From Bacteroidaceae bacterium (GTDB lineage: Bacteria > Bacteroidota > Bacteroidia > Bacteroidales > Bacteroidaceae): a stretch of 61,610 bases of DNA. Positions 1 through 9,600 of the stretch are shown here, piece after piece. Numbering within the stretch: position 1 is the first letter of the stretch; each line of letters opens with the position of its first letter. Location of the stretch: positions 1 to 61,610 of the forward strand of contig JAFWAX010000012.1 of the NCBI GenBank assembly GCA_017507385.1, in the 5' to 3' direction. The notes below the pieces were generated by a model that did no database searches, was not told the DNA's origin, and worked only from the letters and a program-made list of their open reading frames with translations. The translations under genes were made by a program, and so were the position numbers.

Positions 1-919
1 CGATGAGGTTCTGTACACCGACTTTCACCTTAGTGATGTTATTCGTCTTGACGATTACGCAGATGTTGCTCTTGGTCATGCAGTACTTCTCGGCAGCTTC
101 AGTGGTAGTGTAATAGGCATTACTCGCCTTCAGGTCGGGACGGAAGATGGCATCAAGATGTTTCTTTGAATAATAGGTCTTGCCATATTCTCGCTTGGTG
201 GGAATATGGCGGCGGTAGGCTTGGGTGCGCAAGGATTCCTTGGTCGTGGAATAGAGGGATTCTGCCTCATCCGTTGTCAGCCATTCGGTCAAGGCTTCAA
301 CCTCGGCAGTCACTCCGAAGAGCGCATCCATGTGCTTTCGGCTATAGTAGTTCTTGCCGGCTATCTTACACATGGGTATGTTGTTCCTCTTGGCTGAAAC
401 ATAGAGCCACGACTTCTTAACCTTGTAGATAGCCATAACGTCCTCGCCAGAGATGTATTCAAGTGGTTCTGATGACCGCATATCAATTTCTGGTATGTAG
501 TTCTTGTCTTTCCTCGACGAAAGGGAAGAAGACAAATGAGATGGTTTCTTGCTTGGTTTGTTTAACGAAGCACCAGGCAACACTCTATGATAGGGATTTC
601 CTGCAAGCATTTTCTCAATGTCTGCCTTACGGATAAATGCCATTCGGTTGCTGATTCGTGATGCAGGTAGTTTACCCTCGTTTACCAACTTGTAAACGTA
701 CTGACGGGAACATCCCATAAGGATGGCTGCCTTGGAGAATGTGAGATACTCCTGGCTGGCGATGTCTATAACTGGCTGGACTGCCTTAAGAAAGTCCTGT
801 TGCCTCTTCTTGCGCTGAGCCTTTGCCGCCTCGGCACAATGCTCTGAACAATACCTCTGCGAACCGCTGTTGCAAGTGAAATCCTTTCCGCAGAAGGCAC
901 ATTTTCTTGTCTTTCTCAT
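1..919 (-). CDS. Multi-module helix-turn-helix DNA-binding protein, 3' end off the window
   Basis: The frame is open from an ATG at 919 to base 1, giving at least 306 residues. The N-terminus has a small zinc-ribbon-like cluster (CAFC near residues 7-10, RYCSEHC near 22-28). Four similar modules of 50-70 residues follow, each opening with an aromatic/Thr pair and an excisionase-like helix-turn-helix and closing with a basic strand such as NYYSRKH or TYYSKKH. Module one contains SRQYVYKLVNEGKLPASR, the classic MerR/excisionase recognition-helix pattern. Such proteins in Bacteroidetes are usually linked to integrative elements, but no integrase is inside the window. A consensus promoter at 1168-1199 lies about 250 bp upstream, with a phased motif array between. 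Function as a transcription factor or recombination directionality factor is inference. Confidence 0.8.
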   Translation of the reverse strand, partial: MRKTRKCAFCGKDFTCNSGSQRYCSEHCAEAAKAQRKKRQQDFLKAVQPVIDIASQEYLTFSKAAILMGCSRQYVYKLVNEGKLPASRISNRMAFIRKADIEKMLAGNPYHRVLPGASLNKPSKKPSHLSSSLSSRKDKNYIPEIDMRSSEPLEYISGEDVMAIYKVKKSWLYVSAKRNNIPMCKIAGKNYYSRKHMDALFGVTAEVEALTEWLTTDEAESLYSTTKESLRTQAYRRHIPTKREYGKTYYSKKHLDAIFRPDLKASNAYYTTTEAAEKYCMTKSNICVIVKTNNITKVKVGVQNLI

Positions 920-981
920 TTGACTCCTTTTTATGTGGTTTTACAATCAATTTCATGCAAACCGCCACGGAGTGAACTTTC

Positions 982-1109
982 GTCAATCATTGACACCCAT
1001 TGTCAACTCATTCCACGATGTCACGTTCTTCAAATGAGGTCACTTCCTTGCTCCTTTCCCTCTCGTTCATCAGTCAACCTTTGTACACTCTTGTCAACCT
1101 TTGTCAACC
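982..1109. promoter_or_regulatory. Helically phased GTCAAnC array in the HTH gene leader
   Basis: Copies of GTCAA(T/C)C or GTCAACT start at 982, 1002, 1073, 1093 and 1103. The spacings are 20, 71, 20 and 10 bp, close to whole helical turns. The copy at 1002 is half of a perfect inverted repeat TTGACA-CCCAT-TGTCAA at 990-1006. The array lies between the promoter at 1168-1199 and the ATG at 919 of the multi-HTH protein. A binding array for that protein (autoregulation) is the simplest reading, but this is inference. Confidence 0.5.
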
Positions 1110-1167
1110 CTGTCCACGAGATGGCAAAATAAAAGCCCTCAAAATTCTCCGCGGTAGAAATGCGTTG

Positions 1168-1199
1168 CAAAGATAAGCGGATTTTTGAGAACCACCAAA
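1168..1199 (-). promoter_or_regulatory. Bacteroidetes-type promoter for the HTH gene
   Basis: Read on the minus strand, TTTG (1196-1199) is separated by 20 bp from TATCTTTG (1168-1175). This matches the Bacteroidetes -33/-7 consensus exactly. The predicted start near 1160 gives the HTH gene a leader of about 240 nt. The region 920-1290 holds no other gene that I can see. Confidence 0.7.
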
Positions 1200-1291
1200 A
1201 AGCAAGTCTGAAGTATTAAAATCTAAAAGTATCTGATATACAGAGGCTTATTTCTATGTATTTTTCGTTGTTTATAGTTGTTTAGAGATCT

Positions 1292-2245
1292 CTAAATACA
1301 ACCTTCGAAAGCTCTGTCCCCGATGCTGGTTACACTTGATGGGATGGTGATGGAAGTCAAGCCCTTGCAATCTTCAAAAGCATAAGCATTGATGCTTGTC
1401 GTTCCTTCCTTGATGTTCACCGATGTCTCTGTAGGCATGGTATCCTTCTTGTATTTATATTTGTACAATACTTTGCTGATGTAAATCGGTCCATCTTCTT
1501 GGTTCTCATACCAAGGAGTGCCTTCGAAAGCAGAGGCTCCGACGCTTGTAACACTCTCAGGAATGGCGACGGAAGTCAAGTTGGAACACCTCCAGAAAGC
1601 AGAGTGCTCAATGCTTACAACACCCTCAGGGATGGTGACGGAAGTCAAGCCAGAACATTGAGAGAAAGCCGACATATTGATGTGTGTCGTTCCTTCTTTG
1701 ATGTTCACCGATGTTCCAGCAGGCATGGTGCCCTTATATTCGTACAATACGTTATTGATATAAAGCAATCCATCTTCTTGGTTCTCATACCAAGGAGTGC
1801 CATTGAAAGTACCACGATGGATGCTTGTAACACTTGAAGGAATGGTGATGGAAGTCAAGCTGGAGCAATTCCCAAAAGCATCGTTGAGAATGCTTGTCAC
1901 ACCATCAAGAATGGTGACAGAAGTCAAGTTGGTGCAGTTCCTAAAAGTTTGCTGCTGGATGCTTGTAACGCTCCCTGGAATGGTGACAGAAGTCAAGCTG
2001 TAGCAATCCTCAAAAGCACCCATGTCGATGCCTGTCACACTATAAGTATTCCCCTCCACAGTTACAGAATTAGGAATAACCACATTCCCGCTGCAATCCT
2101 TTCCTGATTCAATCCATGCCGACCCTGCACCTCCTTCTGTTTTGTAAAGATTGTAATAAATCCCATCCTTCTCAAAGTCGTAGGCGGAAGTGGCGCTGCA
2201 GCATAGCACAGCTATGAGTGCAGTCAATGTTCGTAGTTTTTTCAT
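1292..2245 (-). CDS. BspA-like secreted leucine-rich repeat protein
   Basis: This 317-residue protein has a signal peptide (MKKLRTLTALIAVLCCSATSA) followed by LRR_5/BspA-type repeats of about 23 residues. The repeat pattern is AFxxCxxLTSVTIPxSVTSI, with seven or more copies. Two copies are interrupted by a near-identical insert containing GTPWYENQEDG (about residues 150-175 and 240-265). BspA-like proteins are surface or secreted adhesins and carbohydrate or host-protein binders in oral and gut Bacteroidetes. The protein stops in the middle of a repeat (RAFEGCI) without the C-terminal sorting domain often seen, so it may be truncated. A structured RNA with terminator lies just upstream (2315-2668) and may be its leader. 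Confidence 0.85.
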   Translation of the reverse strand: MKKLRTLTALIAVLCCSATSAYDFEKDGIYYNLYKTEGGAGSAWIESGKDCSGNVVIPNSVTVEGNTYSVTGIDMGAFEDCYSLTSVTIPGSVTSIQQQTFRNCTNLTSVTILDGVTSILNDAFGNCSSLTSITIPSSVTSIHRGTFNGTPWYENQEDGLLYINNVLYEYKGTMPAGTSVNIKEGTTHINMSAFSQCSGLTSVTIPEGVVSIEHSAFWRCSNLTSVAIPESVTSVGASAFEGTPWYENQEDGPIYISKVLYKYKYKKDTMPTETSVNIKEGTTSINAYAFEDCKGLTSITIPSSVTSIGDRAFEGCI

Positions 2246-2314
2246 TGTTTTTTATGATTCTTTTGCCTCCGCTTCTCCCCAACTTTAGCGATTAACAATT
2301 AAAATGTGCAGATG

Positions 2315-2668
2315 AAAAAAGACGTGGGAGAATGCTCTTGCGCTTATCCCACCTCTTAGGCCTTCGCATGCCCTTCTACCGAGATAAGCAACTTAGCCAG
2401 CCCACGCCGTCGGGTATTATAAATAACACATATCGTCAGCCAATGGTGGCTAACGGACATGCGGGTATAATACACCCCACGTGGACGCTTCGTTGCGGTA
2501 TCTTCTAATAGAATTCAAGTTGCGAAGTTGAAGAGGTCGAAGATAACGTTTGAAAACGTCCTTTTTTTTGATGCCTTTGCGCCATGCGGGCGCACCAAGA
2601 TGCGAGCACATCGCTCCAGCATCATCCATTATGTAATGACTCCGCCCTCCCTGCTGGGTGGCTAAGTC
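2315..2668 (-). ncRNA. Highly structured RNA of unknown class, possible leader of the BspA-like gene
   Basis: No protein gene occupies 2246-2879. Minus-strand sequence just after a promoter at 2673-2703 folds into a chain of hairpins: 2638-2641/2665-2668 with 2644-2646/2660-2662; 2599-2607/2613-2623; 2579-2583/2589-2593; and a nested rod 2388-2394/2517-2523, 2402-2406/2480-2484, 2414-2421/2466-2473, 2434-2441/2448-2455. It ends in stem 2324-2329/2347-2352 followed by six U (2315-2320). In the innermost stem a G-U pair on the minus strand would be A-C on the plus strand, which favours minus-strand RNA. It lacks the tRNA-like end of tmRNA. It lies 70 bp before the BspA-like ATG, so it could be an attenuating leader, a 6S-like RNA or an independent sRNA. 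Confidence 0.6.
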
Positions 2669-2672
2669 GCGG

Positions 2673-2703
2673 CAAAGTTAATAAAAGTTCTTGAAATTGT
2701 AAA
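2673..2703 (-). promoter_or_regulatory. Promoter for the structured RNA
   Basis: On the minus strand, TTTA (2700-2703) is separated by 19 bp from TAACTTTG (2673-2680). The -7 box fits TAnnTTTG and the -33 box has one mismatch. Initiation would fall at about 2666-2668, the first base of the 5' hairpin of the RNA. Confidence 0.6.
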
Positions 2704-2792
2704 AGAATGAGGAGAGATTTTGTGTGTTTGAGGAGTCAAGAAGATGCATGACGATGGAGCGGAATGGGGAACGCCAATGGACATATACCATT

Positions 2793-2815
2793 ATTGCTGC
2801 CCAGCAGGCAGCAAT
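2793..2815. terminator. Perfect hairpin downstream of ruvC
   Basis: ATTGCTGCC (2793-2801) and GGCAGCAAT (2807-2815) form a 9-bp perfect stem with a 5-nt loop, 65 bp past the ruvC stop. No clear U-run follows on the minus strand, so this is a weak terminator candidate or a processing hairpin. Confidence 0.35.
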
Positions 2816-2879
2816 AAAATATTTGCTGTTTGACTGATTTTCAGGGAGCTAAATAAAAACATGGAATCCAATCATGCTA

Positions 2880-3461
2880 TCAGCCATTGCCGTGTACTTT
2901 GTCGCTGTTCTTGTTGACAAAGTCTTTCCAAGAGCTGAAACGGTGTTCCACTTCGGGTTTGCCCATCTGGATGAAATGGCAGTAGGCGGCTCCAAGGGCA
3001 TCGGTAGCGTCGCGTTGGATGTCCATGTCGCTGGCATTGATTTTCAGCATTCGCTGGAGCATCCCTGCCACTTGCTCCTTGGAGGCAGAACCGTTGCCGG
3101 TGATGGCAACCTTAATCTTTTTGGGCTCGTATTCGGTGATGGGAATGTCGCGCATGATGGCTGCGGTGATGGCTACGCCTTGCGCACGTCCGAGCTTGAG
3201 CATCGACTGCACATTCTTGCCGTAGAAGGGTGCTTCGATAGCCATTTCGTCGGGTTTGTAGGCATCGATGATGCTGGTGATGCGCTCGAAGATTTTTCCC
3301 AGCCGGAGGTAGTGGCTCTCATATTTCTTGAGTTCGATGACACCCATGGCGATGAGCTCAGCTTTGTTGCCTATGGCGCGCAGCACTCCATAGCCCATGA
3401 CTTGGGTGCCAGGGTCAACGCCCAAAATGATTTTCTCTATGTGGGAAGTGGTTTTTGCCAT
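2880..3461 (-). CDS. ruvC: Holliday junction endodeoxyribonuclease RuvC
   Basis: The 193-residue protein has the usual RuvC length. It resolves Holliday junctions in the RuvABC recombination pathway by dual metal-dependent nicking. The RNase H-like fold is visible: GVDPG with catalytic Asp16, [11 protein letters not shown] with Glu76, and [11 protein letters not shown] with Asp151 and Asp154. An N-terminal extension of about eight residues precedes the first strand. It lies 25 bp downstream of the DUF4286 gene and probably shares a transcript with it and with tRNA-Thr from the promoter at 3945-3977. Confidence 0.97.
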   Translation of the reverse strand: MAKTTSHIEKIILGVDPGTQVMGYGVLRAIGNKAELIAMGVIELKKYESHYLRLGKIFERITSIIDAYKPDEMAIEAPFYGKNVQSMLKLGRAQGVAITAAIMRDIPITEYEPKKIKVAITGNGSASKEQVAGMLQRMLKINASDMDIQRDATDALGAAYCHFIQMGKPEVEHRFSSWKDFVNKNSDKVHGNG

Positions 3462-3486
3462 GTTTCTTCTGCTGAAAAAAGAGAAG

Positions 3487-3792
3487 TTATTCTATGACTT
3501 CCATGATAGTGGGGAAGCCTACAACTTGATTGTTGAATAACTCTAATAGTTCGTCGTTAAGTCGTTTTCCATCAGATGAATACCATTGGTGAATTTGCGA
3601 CATTTCTTCTGCTTCGAACTGAACGGAAAAGCATTCTGACTGCTCGTCTCGGTGTGAGAGTATGCGGCTCATTCTGGCATTCTTCATGAGACCTGACTGC
3701 TGTGCTTCAGGAATGTATTTTTCGTGCAGATAGATGATGAGATTCTGAGCATCGTCGATGCTGGCTTGGAAAGTGGTATTGTAGATGAACAT
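3487..3792 (-). CDS. DUF4286 family protein
   Basis: A 101-residue protein. I chose the ATG at 3792 (MFIYNTTF) because the same open frame upstream runs through the tRNA-Thr gene and cannot be coding. DUF4286 is a small Bacteroidetes family of unknown function with a ferredoxin-like fold predicted. Its hallmarks are visible: opening strand MFIYNTTF, the [11 protein letters not shown] helix, and the closing [10 protein letters not shown]. In many Bacteroidetes the gene sits beside ruvC, as here (25 bp gap), which suggests co-transcription rather than a known joint role. Confidence 0.88.
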   Translation of the reverse strand: MFIYNTTFQASIDDAQNLIIYLHEKYIPEAQQSGLMKNARMSRILSHRDEQSECFSVQFEAEEMSQIHQWYSSDGKRLNDELLELFNNQVVGFPTIMEVIE

Positions 3793-3824
3793 GGCAGGAA
3801 TGAAAAAAGTAATGTATTCCCTCT

Positions 3825-3900
<76 letters not shown>

Positions 3901-3944
3901 AGGCAAATGCCTTTTGTTAGTGATGCCTTTTGTGAAAAGCGATG

Positions 3945-3977
3945 CAAAGGTAATACTTTTTTTCAGATAAAGACAAA
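3945..3977 (-). promoter_or_regulatory. Promoter of the tRNA-Thr / DUF4286 / ruvC unit
   Basis: On the minus strand, TTTG (3974-3977), a 21-bp spacer and TACCTTTG (3945-3952) match the Bacteroidetes consensus. Predicted initiation is near 3938, about 38 nt before the mature tRNA. Confidence 0.75.
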
Positions 3978-3995
3978 TTTTTATAAATGTTTTCT

Positions 3996-4003
3996 TAAAT
4001 TTG
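3996..4003 (+). promoter_or_regulatory. Possible -7 box for the NUC-type nuclease gene
   Basis: TAAATTTG on the plus strand fits TAnnTTTG and lies 25 bp before the ATG at 4028. No TTTG -33 box stands at 19-21 bp. The box sits back to back with the tRNA promoter at 3945-3977. Confidence 0.35.
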
Positions 4004-4027
4004 CACATATAAAAAAATAAAAAGGAA

Positions 4028-4873
4028 ATGGGACAGAAAAAAAACTCCGTGAAGATTCTGATGACAAGCATTGCGCTTTGTGCTTTTGTGGCAGCGATGA
4101 ACTGGGTGTGGGGATGCCAGTCGGTGGATGGGGCGAAGCCTCCTGTTTCGGTGTCTCGGGCTTTGTCGAAGGACGGCTTGATTGAACAACCTGCAAAGCT
4201 GACGGGGCAGAGTGAGAGGATGCTGCCCAAGACGCAGTTTGTCATATCTTACAATGATGAGCGGAAGTGCCCTAACTATGTGTGTTGGAGCCTGACTCCG
4301 CAGCGCTTGCAGGGTCGTGTGGAGCGCACAGAGAAGTTTTATGCTGACACTACGCTCGAAGAGTCGGTGAGGGTGGATTATTATGATTACAGAAATTCGG
4401 GCTATGACAGAGGGCACATGTGTCCTGCTGCTGATAACAAGAACAGCGAGGAGGGCATGAGTGAATCGTTTCTGATGACAAACATCTGTCCGCAAGACCG
4501 CGACCTGAATGCAAATGAATGGAATGACCTGGAGCAGCGATGCCGTGCTTGGGCAAGAAAGGGAAACACGCTCTACATCTGTTGCGGACCTATTTTCGAT
4601 ACAGAGGGAGTGAAGAAGATTGGTGTGCGCAAGAATATGAAAGTGGCTGTTCCTGACCGCTTTTTCAAGGTGGTGCTCACATTGGGGGAAGAGCCTAAGG
4701 CTATAGGATTCATCTTCCCTAATCGTCCATGCGATGGAGGGCTTGATGCTTATGCGGTGTCGGTGGATGAAGTGGAAGAGGAAACAGGCATGGACTTTTT
4801 TCATATCCTTGAAGATGCCGAGGAAGATAAGCTTGAAGCGGCATTTAGCCTGAACGAGTGGGGAATGGAATGA
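4028..4873 (+). CDS. DNA/RNA non-specific endonuclease (NUC1 family), membrane-anchored or exported
   Basis: A 281-residue protein of the Endonuclease_NS family, which hydrolyses single- and double-stranded DNA and RNA with one Mg2+. The signature DRGHMCPAADN is at residues 127-137 (general base His130), and the metal-ligand region NANEWNDLE follows at about 161-169. Residues 9-29 form one hydrophobic segment ending in VWGC, so it is either a signal anchor or a lipoprotein with Cys30. Activity is expected in the periplasm or at the cell surface. It heads a same-strand series with pyrK and pyrD (44 bp gap), but a shared job is not evident. A role in nucleic-acid scavenging is inference. Confidence 0.9.
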   Translation: MGQKKNSVKILMTSIALCAFVAAMNWVWGCQSVDGAKPPVSVSRALSKDGLIEQPAKLTGQSERMLPKTQFVISYNDERKCPNYVCWSLTPQRLQGRVERTEKFYADTTLEESVRVDYYDYRNSGYDRGHMCPAADNKNSEEGMSESFLMTNICPQDRDLNANEWNDLEQRCRAWARKGNTLYICCGPIFDTEGVKKIGVRKNMKVAVPDRFFKVVLTLGEEPKAIGFIFPNRPCDGGLDAYAVSVDEVEEETGMDFFHILEDAEEDKLEAAFSLNEWGME

Positions 4874-4917
4874 ACAGAGTTTTTTGATTTAACAAAGATA
4901 TAAAAATATAATTCATC

Positions 4918-5694
4918 ATGAAAAAATATGTAAAAGACCTGACGGTGGCCGAGGTGGAGTATCCGCACGACCTTTATGTGTTGTTGAAGCTCACGGACAG
5001 TGAGCCGTTGCCAGAAACGTTTCCTGGGCAGTTTGTGGAGATAAAGGTGGAGGGAAGTCCTCAGACATTCCTGCGTCGCCCCATCTCCATCAATTATGTT
5101 GACCGTGAGAAGAATCAACTCTGGCTGCTCATCAAGAAGGTGGGTGAGGGCACACATAAGTTGGCGGAACTGAAGGCTGGCTGCAAGCTGAATCTTGTTT
5201 TCCCGTTGGGCAACGGTTTCTCTCCTGTACAGAAGCAGGGCGAGAGAGTGCTGCTTGTGGGCGGTGGCGTAGGTGTGGCTCCGCTTCTCGATTATGGAAA
5301 ATATCTGAAAGAGAATGGTGCCGCTCCATGTTTCCTGCTTGGCGCTCGTAGCAAGAGCGACTTGCTGGAGATGGAGCAGTTTTGTGCTTTGGCGCCTGTT
5401 TTTGTGACTACTGAGGATGGCTCGGAAGGAGAGAAGGGTTTTGTTACTCAGCATACGTTGCTGAATCATGAGAAGTTTGACCGCATTTCTGTGTGTGGTC
5501 CCAAACCTATGATGGTGAGTGTGGCAAAATATGCTAAGGCAACATCTACCCCTTGTGAAGTGTCGCTTGAGAACATGATGGCTTGTGGGCTTGGCGCATG
5601 CCTGTGCTGTGTGGAGAAGACTGTGAAGGGCAATGTGTGCGTGTGCAAGGAAGGTCCTGTTTTTGACATTAATGATTTAACATGGAATTTATAA
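4918..5694 (+). CDS. pyrK: Dihydroorotate dehydrogenase B electron-transfer subunit
   Basis: The 258-residue PyrK passes electrons from the class 1B PyrD flavin through FAD and a [2Fe-2S] cluster to NAD+ in pyrimidine synthesis. An N-terminal ferredoxin-reductase FAD-binding barrel carries RRPISI (53-58). The NAD-binding motif [11 protein letters not shown] spans 114-124. The C-terminal cluster has Cys223, Cys228, Cys231 and Cys243, in the family pattern CxxxxCxxC then C. The stop is 4 bp before pyrD, with translational coupling likely. The pairing with a 1B-type PyrD directly downstream confirms the assignment. Confidence 0.97.
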   Translation: MKKYVKDLTVAEVEYPHDLYVLLKLTDSEPLPETFPGQFVEIKVEGSPQTFLRRPISINYVDREKNQLWLLIKKVGEGTHKLAELKAGCKLNLVFPLGNGFSPVQKQGERVLLVGGGVGVAPLLDYGKYLKENGAAPCFLLGARSKSDLLEMEQFCALAPVFVTTEDGSEGEKGFVTQHTLLNHEKFDRISVCGPKPMMVSVAKYAKATSTPCEVSLENMMACGLGACLCCVEKTVKGNVCVCKEGPVFDINDLTWNL

Positions 5695-5698
5695 GGAT

Positions 5699-6613
5699 AT
5701 GGCAGATTTGACAACAAAGATTGCAGGGCTTACGATGAAGAACCCTGTGATGACAGCTTCGGGCACTTTTGGATATGGTATTGAATTTGCCGACTTCGTT
5801 AATTTGGAGGACATCGGCGGCATTATCGTGAAAGGAACAACGTTGAATCCCCGAGAGGGTAATGACTATCCGCGTATGGTGGAGACGGCGAGCGGAATGC
5901 TTAACTGTGTGGGCCTGCAGAACAAGGGGGTGGATTATTTCTGTACGAACATATACCCTGAAATTAAGGATATCAAGACCAATATGATTGTTAACGTGAG
6001 CGGTTCTTCGCTGGAAGACTATGCGGAATGTGCTGCACGTATCAATGAATTGGAAAATATACCAGCCATTGAACTTAACATCTCCTGTCCTAACGTGAAG
6101 CAGGGTGGCATGGCCTTTGGCGTTACAGCCGAGGGGGCAGAAGCCGTGGTGAAGGCTGTGCGTGAGGTGTACAAGAAAACGCTTATTGTCAAGTTGTCGC
6201 CTAATGTGACATCGATAGCCGACATCGCTAAAGCTGTTGAAGGTGCTGGTGCCGATTCTGTGTCGCTCATCAACACCTTGATGGGCATGGCTATCGACAT
6301 AGAGAAGCGTAAGCCTGTGCTGAGTATCGCTACGGGTGGCATGTCGGGTCCTGCGGTGAAGCCTGTTGCTGTGCGTTGCGTATGGCAGGTGGCAAAGGCT
6401 GTGAACATACCAGTTATCGGATTGGGTGGTATCATGAATGCTCATGATGCTATCGAGTTTCTGCTGGCTGGCGCTTCTGCCATTGAGATTGGTACAGCGA
6501 ACTTCGTTGACCCTGCTGTGACAGTGAAGGTGGCTAATGGCATTAGCGATTGGCTGGATCAGCATGGCTGCTCTTCTGTTGCTGAGATTGTAGGACAGCT
6601 CGAATGCGCTTGA
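5699..6613 (+). CDS. pyrD: Dihydroorotate dehydrogenase, class 1B catalytic subunit
   Basis: A 304-residue FMN enzyme that oxidises dihydroorotate to orotate in the cytosol. Class 1B is shown by the active-site cysteine in ELNISCPN (Cys130), where class 2 enzymes have serine, and by the adjacent pyrK. Other conserved parts are ASGTFGYG (20-27), the FMN-binding Lys near residue 46 (VKGTT), and GLGGI with the C-terminal [10 protein letters not shown] phosphate-binding loop. An AAGGAT Shine-Dalgarno-like stretch precedes the ATG. The next gene, a nuclease-helicase, starts 18 bp after the stop and is probably co-transcribed. Confidence 0.98.
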   Translation: MADLTTKIAGLTMKNPVMTASGTFGYGIEFADFVNLEDIGGIIVKGTTLNPREGNDYPRMVETASGMLNCVGLQNKGVDYFCTNIYPEIKDIKTNMIVNVSGSSLEDYAECAARINELENIPAIELNISCPNVKQGGMAFGVTAEGAEAVVKAVREVYKKTLIVKLSPNVTSIADIAKAVEGAGADSVSLINTLMGMAIDIEKRKPVLSIATGGMSGPAVKPVAVRCVWQVAKAVNIPVIGLGGIMNAHDAIEFLLAGASAIEIGTANFVDPAVTVKVANGISDWLDQHGCSSVAEIVGQLECA

Positions 6614-6631
6614 TGCGTTGAATACATCAGC

Positions 6632-9600
6632 ATGGTTTGGCAAGGCATTGTGGAAATCTTTCTCTCTGAGCAGTCGCTGAGGCGGAAGTATCATTATTTC
6701 TATGATGCGCTGCATCGTGTCTGCATCGAGAAGACCCGCGGCTTGCCCAGCGACTATAATGATTTCTTTTCTCGTCTTCAGGCCGTTTGCCGTCTGACTT
6801 CTTATCCGCTCTACAGGGTGGATACTTTCCGATGGCGGGCTCGAAGGATTGAATGTCAGGATTTGATGCCTGACGAGCATACTTTTCTTGTCGATGTACG
6901 TGCTTTTGCTGATGCAATGGCGCATTTTACAGGAGAACCGATTCCCTGTCAGTTGAAAGGCATGCTGCCTGATGGGGAACTTCTTCCTGTTTCCATAGAA
7001 GAGGTAAAGCGAGTTGTCCGCAAGAAAAGGCAAAGGTTTGTTGTACAGAGTGTTGAGGCTCCGTATATAGATGCGATATCGCACGAGATTCCTTCAGAGA
7101 AACCTTTTCGGATAGATGCCTCCGCCAATCAGCATACTTTGCAGGCAGTTCTTCTTTTGAAGCCAGGCATGCAGTTTAATGCTCTCTCGTTTACCATCGA
7201 TGCAGAAGGCATATACCATCCTCTGTACATTGTCGTAGAGCCTGATTTTTTGCTGGACACAACTTCTGTGACTGGTTGCGTGAAGGCATGGGGTGAATCG
7301 GCTTTCAATCATCTTTTGGCAAAATTTGAACCATCGGAAAGCACAATTTATACTTTGTTGGGAGATTTTTCCAACCAGTTTTTGGATGATGCGCTAAACT
7401 TTCCTGCTCCAAACTATCGTGCATCCATGCAGAAGGTTTTTTCTGAACGCGTGTTAGATATTTCGGCTTGTGCTGAAATAGATAAGTTTTTTTTTGAGGA
7501 GACAAGAAGGCAATTTAATCATATTCAGCAAGTTGTTCGAGAATTGAACTTGCAGCCTTTTATGCAGGAGGGCAGGGAAGAAGTGCACATTGAACCTTCT
7601 TTCTTCTGTGAAGCTCTGGGTTTGCAGGGGCGTATGGACTGTCTGATTGATATAGACGGAGGAACGCAGAAGTTTCTGATTGAGTTGAAATCGGGGAAAT
7701 GGGATGAGTTTCGCAATCGTGCAAAGGATGAGCATCTGATGCAGATGCTCTTGTATAAGGAAATTCTATATTATAATACGGGAGTAAAACAGGCTGATGT
7801 GATAGGCAATCTGCTTTATTCTAAATATCCGAAGTTGCAGGAACAGAGAAGCTTTCAGGAGATGGTGCAACGTGCCATGAATATCCGAAACAATATCGTA
7901 GCACTTGAATTAGGTCTGCTGCATGGTGAGGCAAGAACGTGGATTCCCAAGCTGACTCCGCTGGCATTAAGGCGCAATCCCGGGTGTAGCGATAAGTTTT
8001 GGCAAACGTGGTGTCTGCCTGAAATCAGTTCTGTCATTGCTGCTTTGCAAACCATGGATGCTCTCACTGCTGAATATTTCTATACGTTCTTGCAGTTTGT
8101 TGAACGTGAGCAGTTTGAAAGTAAGATGTGTGATGCTCGTCCTGATTCGACAAGGGCTTTATCTTCGCTGTGGAATGCAGATACAAATATAAAGAAAGAA
8201 AATGGAGACATCATTGTAGATTTGCAGATTACGAACTTGCGTGTCTCGGATGGCATAGATGCTGTTTGTCTGTGCATGCTTGATAAAGAATCGCTTCCCA
8301 ACTTTCGTATAGGAGATTCTGTTATTTTGTATCAGCGTCAATCTGATGCGGATTCTGCCGTCACGCAACAAGTGCTACGTTGCTGTGTGGAGAGTTGTGA
8401 AGAGGGATGTATCTGGTTGAAATTGAAGAATAAGCAGAGAAATGAAAGAGTGTTTGACAAAAATGTTAAATATGCGATTGAGCATGACCATGTAGATGCT
8501 AATTTCAAGAGTCTCTATAGGGGACTTTTCTCCCTTGTAACTTGTAGCCAGCATCGCCGTGCCCTTCTGCTGTGTCAGCGAGAACCAGATGCCGAGGAGA
8601 TTTTTCTGTTAGTTGGACCTCCTGGAACGGGAAAGACTTCTGTTGCCTTGAAACGGATGGTAGAAGGGCATCTTCAAAAGGAACATGATATTTTATTGCT
8701 TGCTTATACCAATCGGGCTGTTGATGAAATTTGTGCTATGCTCTCAACGATAGAGCCTCAGCCACAATATATACGTATTGGCCGTGAGTTCTCTTGTGCT
8801 CCAGACTATCGAGATAATCTGCTGGTAAATACGTTGGGAAAGCTTTCTAATCGTTTGGAAGTAATTGAGAAAGTAAAAGATACGCATATTTTTGTGGGTA
8901 CGGTCGCTTCGATGAACAGTCATTTGGCATTGTTTAAGCTTAAGCATTTTCAAGTGGCGATATTTGATGAAGCATCGCAAATTCTGGAACCCCATTTGTT
9001 GCCCATTTTAACTTCTTCGTCCATTGATAAGATTGTGATGATTGGTGACCATAAACAGTTGCCAGCTGTGGTGGTGCAGGATGAGAGTAAATCTGTGGTT
9101 GCGTCTCCGATGCTTCATGCGATAGGGCTTACCAATTGCAGGAATTCGCTTTTTGAGCGACTTTATGAACAATTTCGTCATCGTAAAGACATCGTGGCCA
9201 TGCTTGACCATCAAGGACGTATGCATCCTGTTATTGCAGATTTTGTATCTCGTCTTTTCTATGAGAATCGTCTTCTGCCAGTTGGGCTTCCGCATCAAAA
9301 CGAGACTCTTTTGTTTGCTAAGTACGATGAAAATGACCCGATAGAACTGCTTGTGGCTACTCGTCGCTGTGCTTTTGTTCATGTTCCTTCTCCTTCGTTT
9401 GAAGATTATATGCCGAAAGCTAATGTGCTTGAAGCACAAATGATTGCCCAGATTGTCAAGAAGATTTGTTCTGTTCATCAGAAAAACGGAATATCGTTTG
9501 ATCCTTCAAAACAGTTAGGCATCATCGTTCCTTATCGTCGTCAAATAGCAACGGTACGTACAGAAGTGGCAAAGTTGATGGGCAGCTCTGGTATGTGCGA

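Noticed and set aside
166-420. Plus-strand open frames near the left end
   Set aside because: They are antisense to the continuous HTH protein frame, which has coherent conserved modules.
2315-2668. tmRNA or RNase P RNA for the structured RNA
   Set aside because: There is no tRNA-like 3' end, no tag reading frame, and RNase P RNA is clearly at 23621-24060.
5669-7084. 471-codon minus-strand frame opposite pyrD
   Set aside because: It is a shadow of pyrD and the nuclease-helicase, with His/Arg/Ser-rich composition and no recognisable domain.
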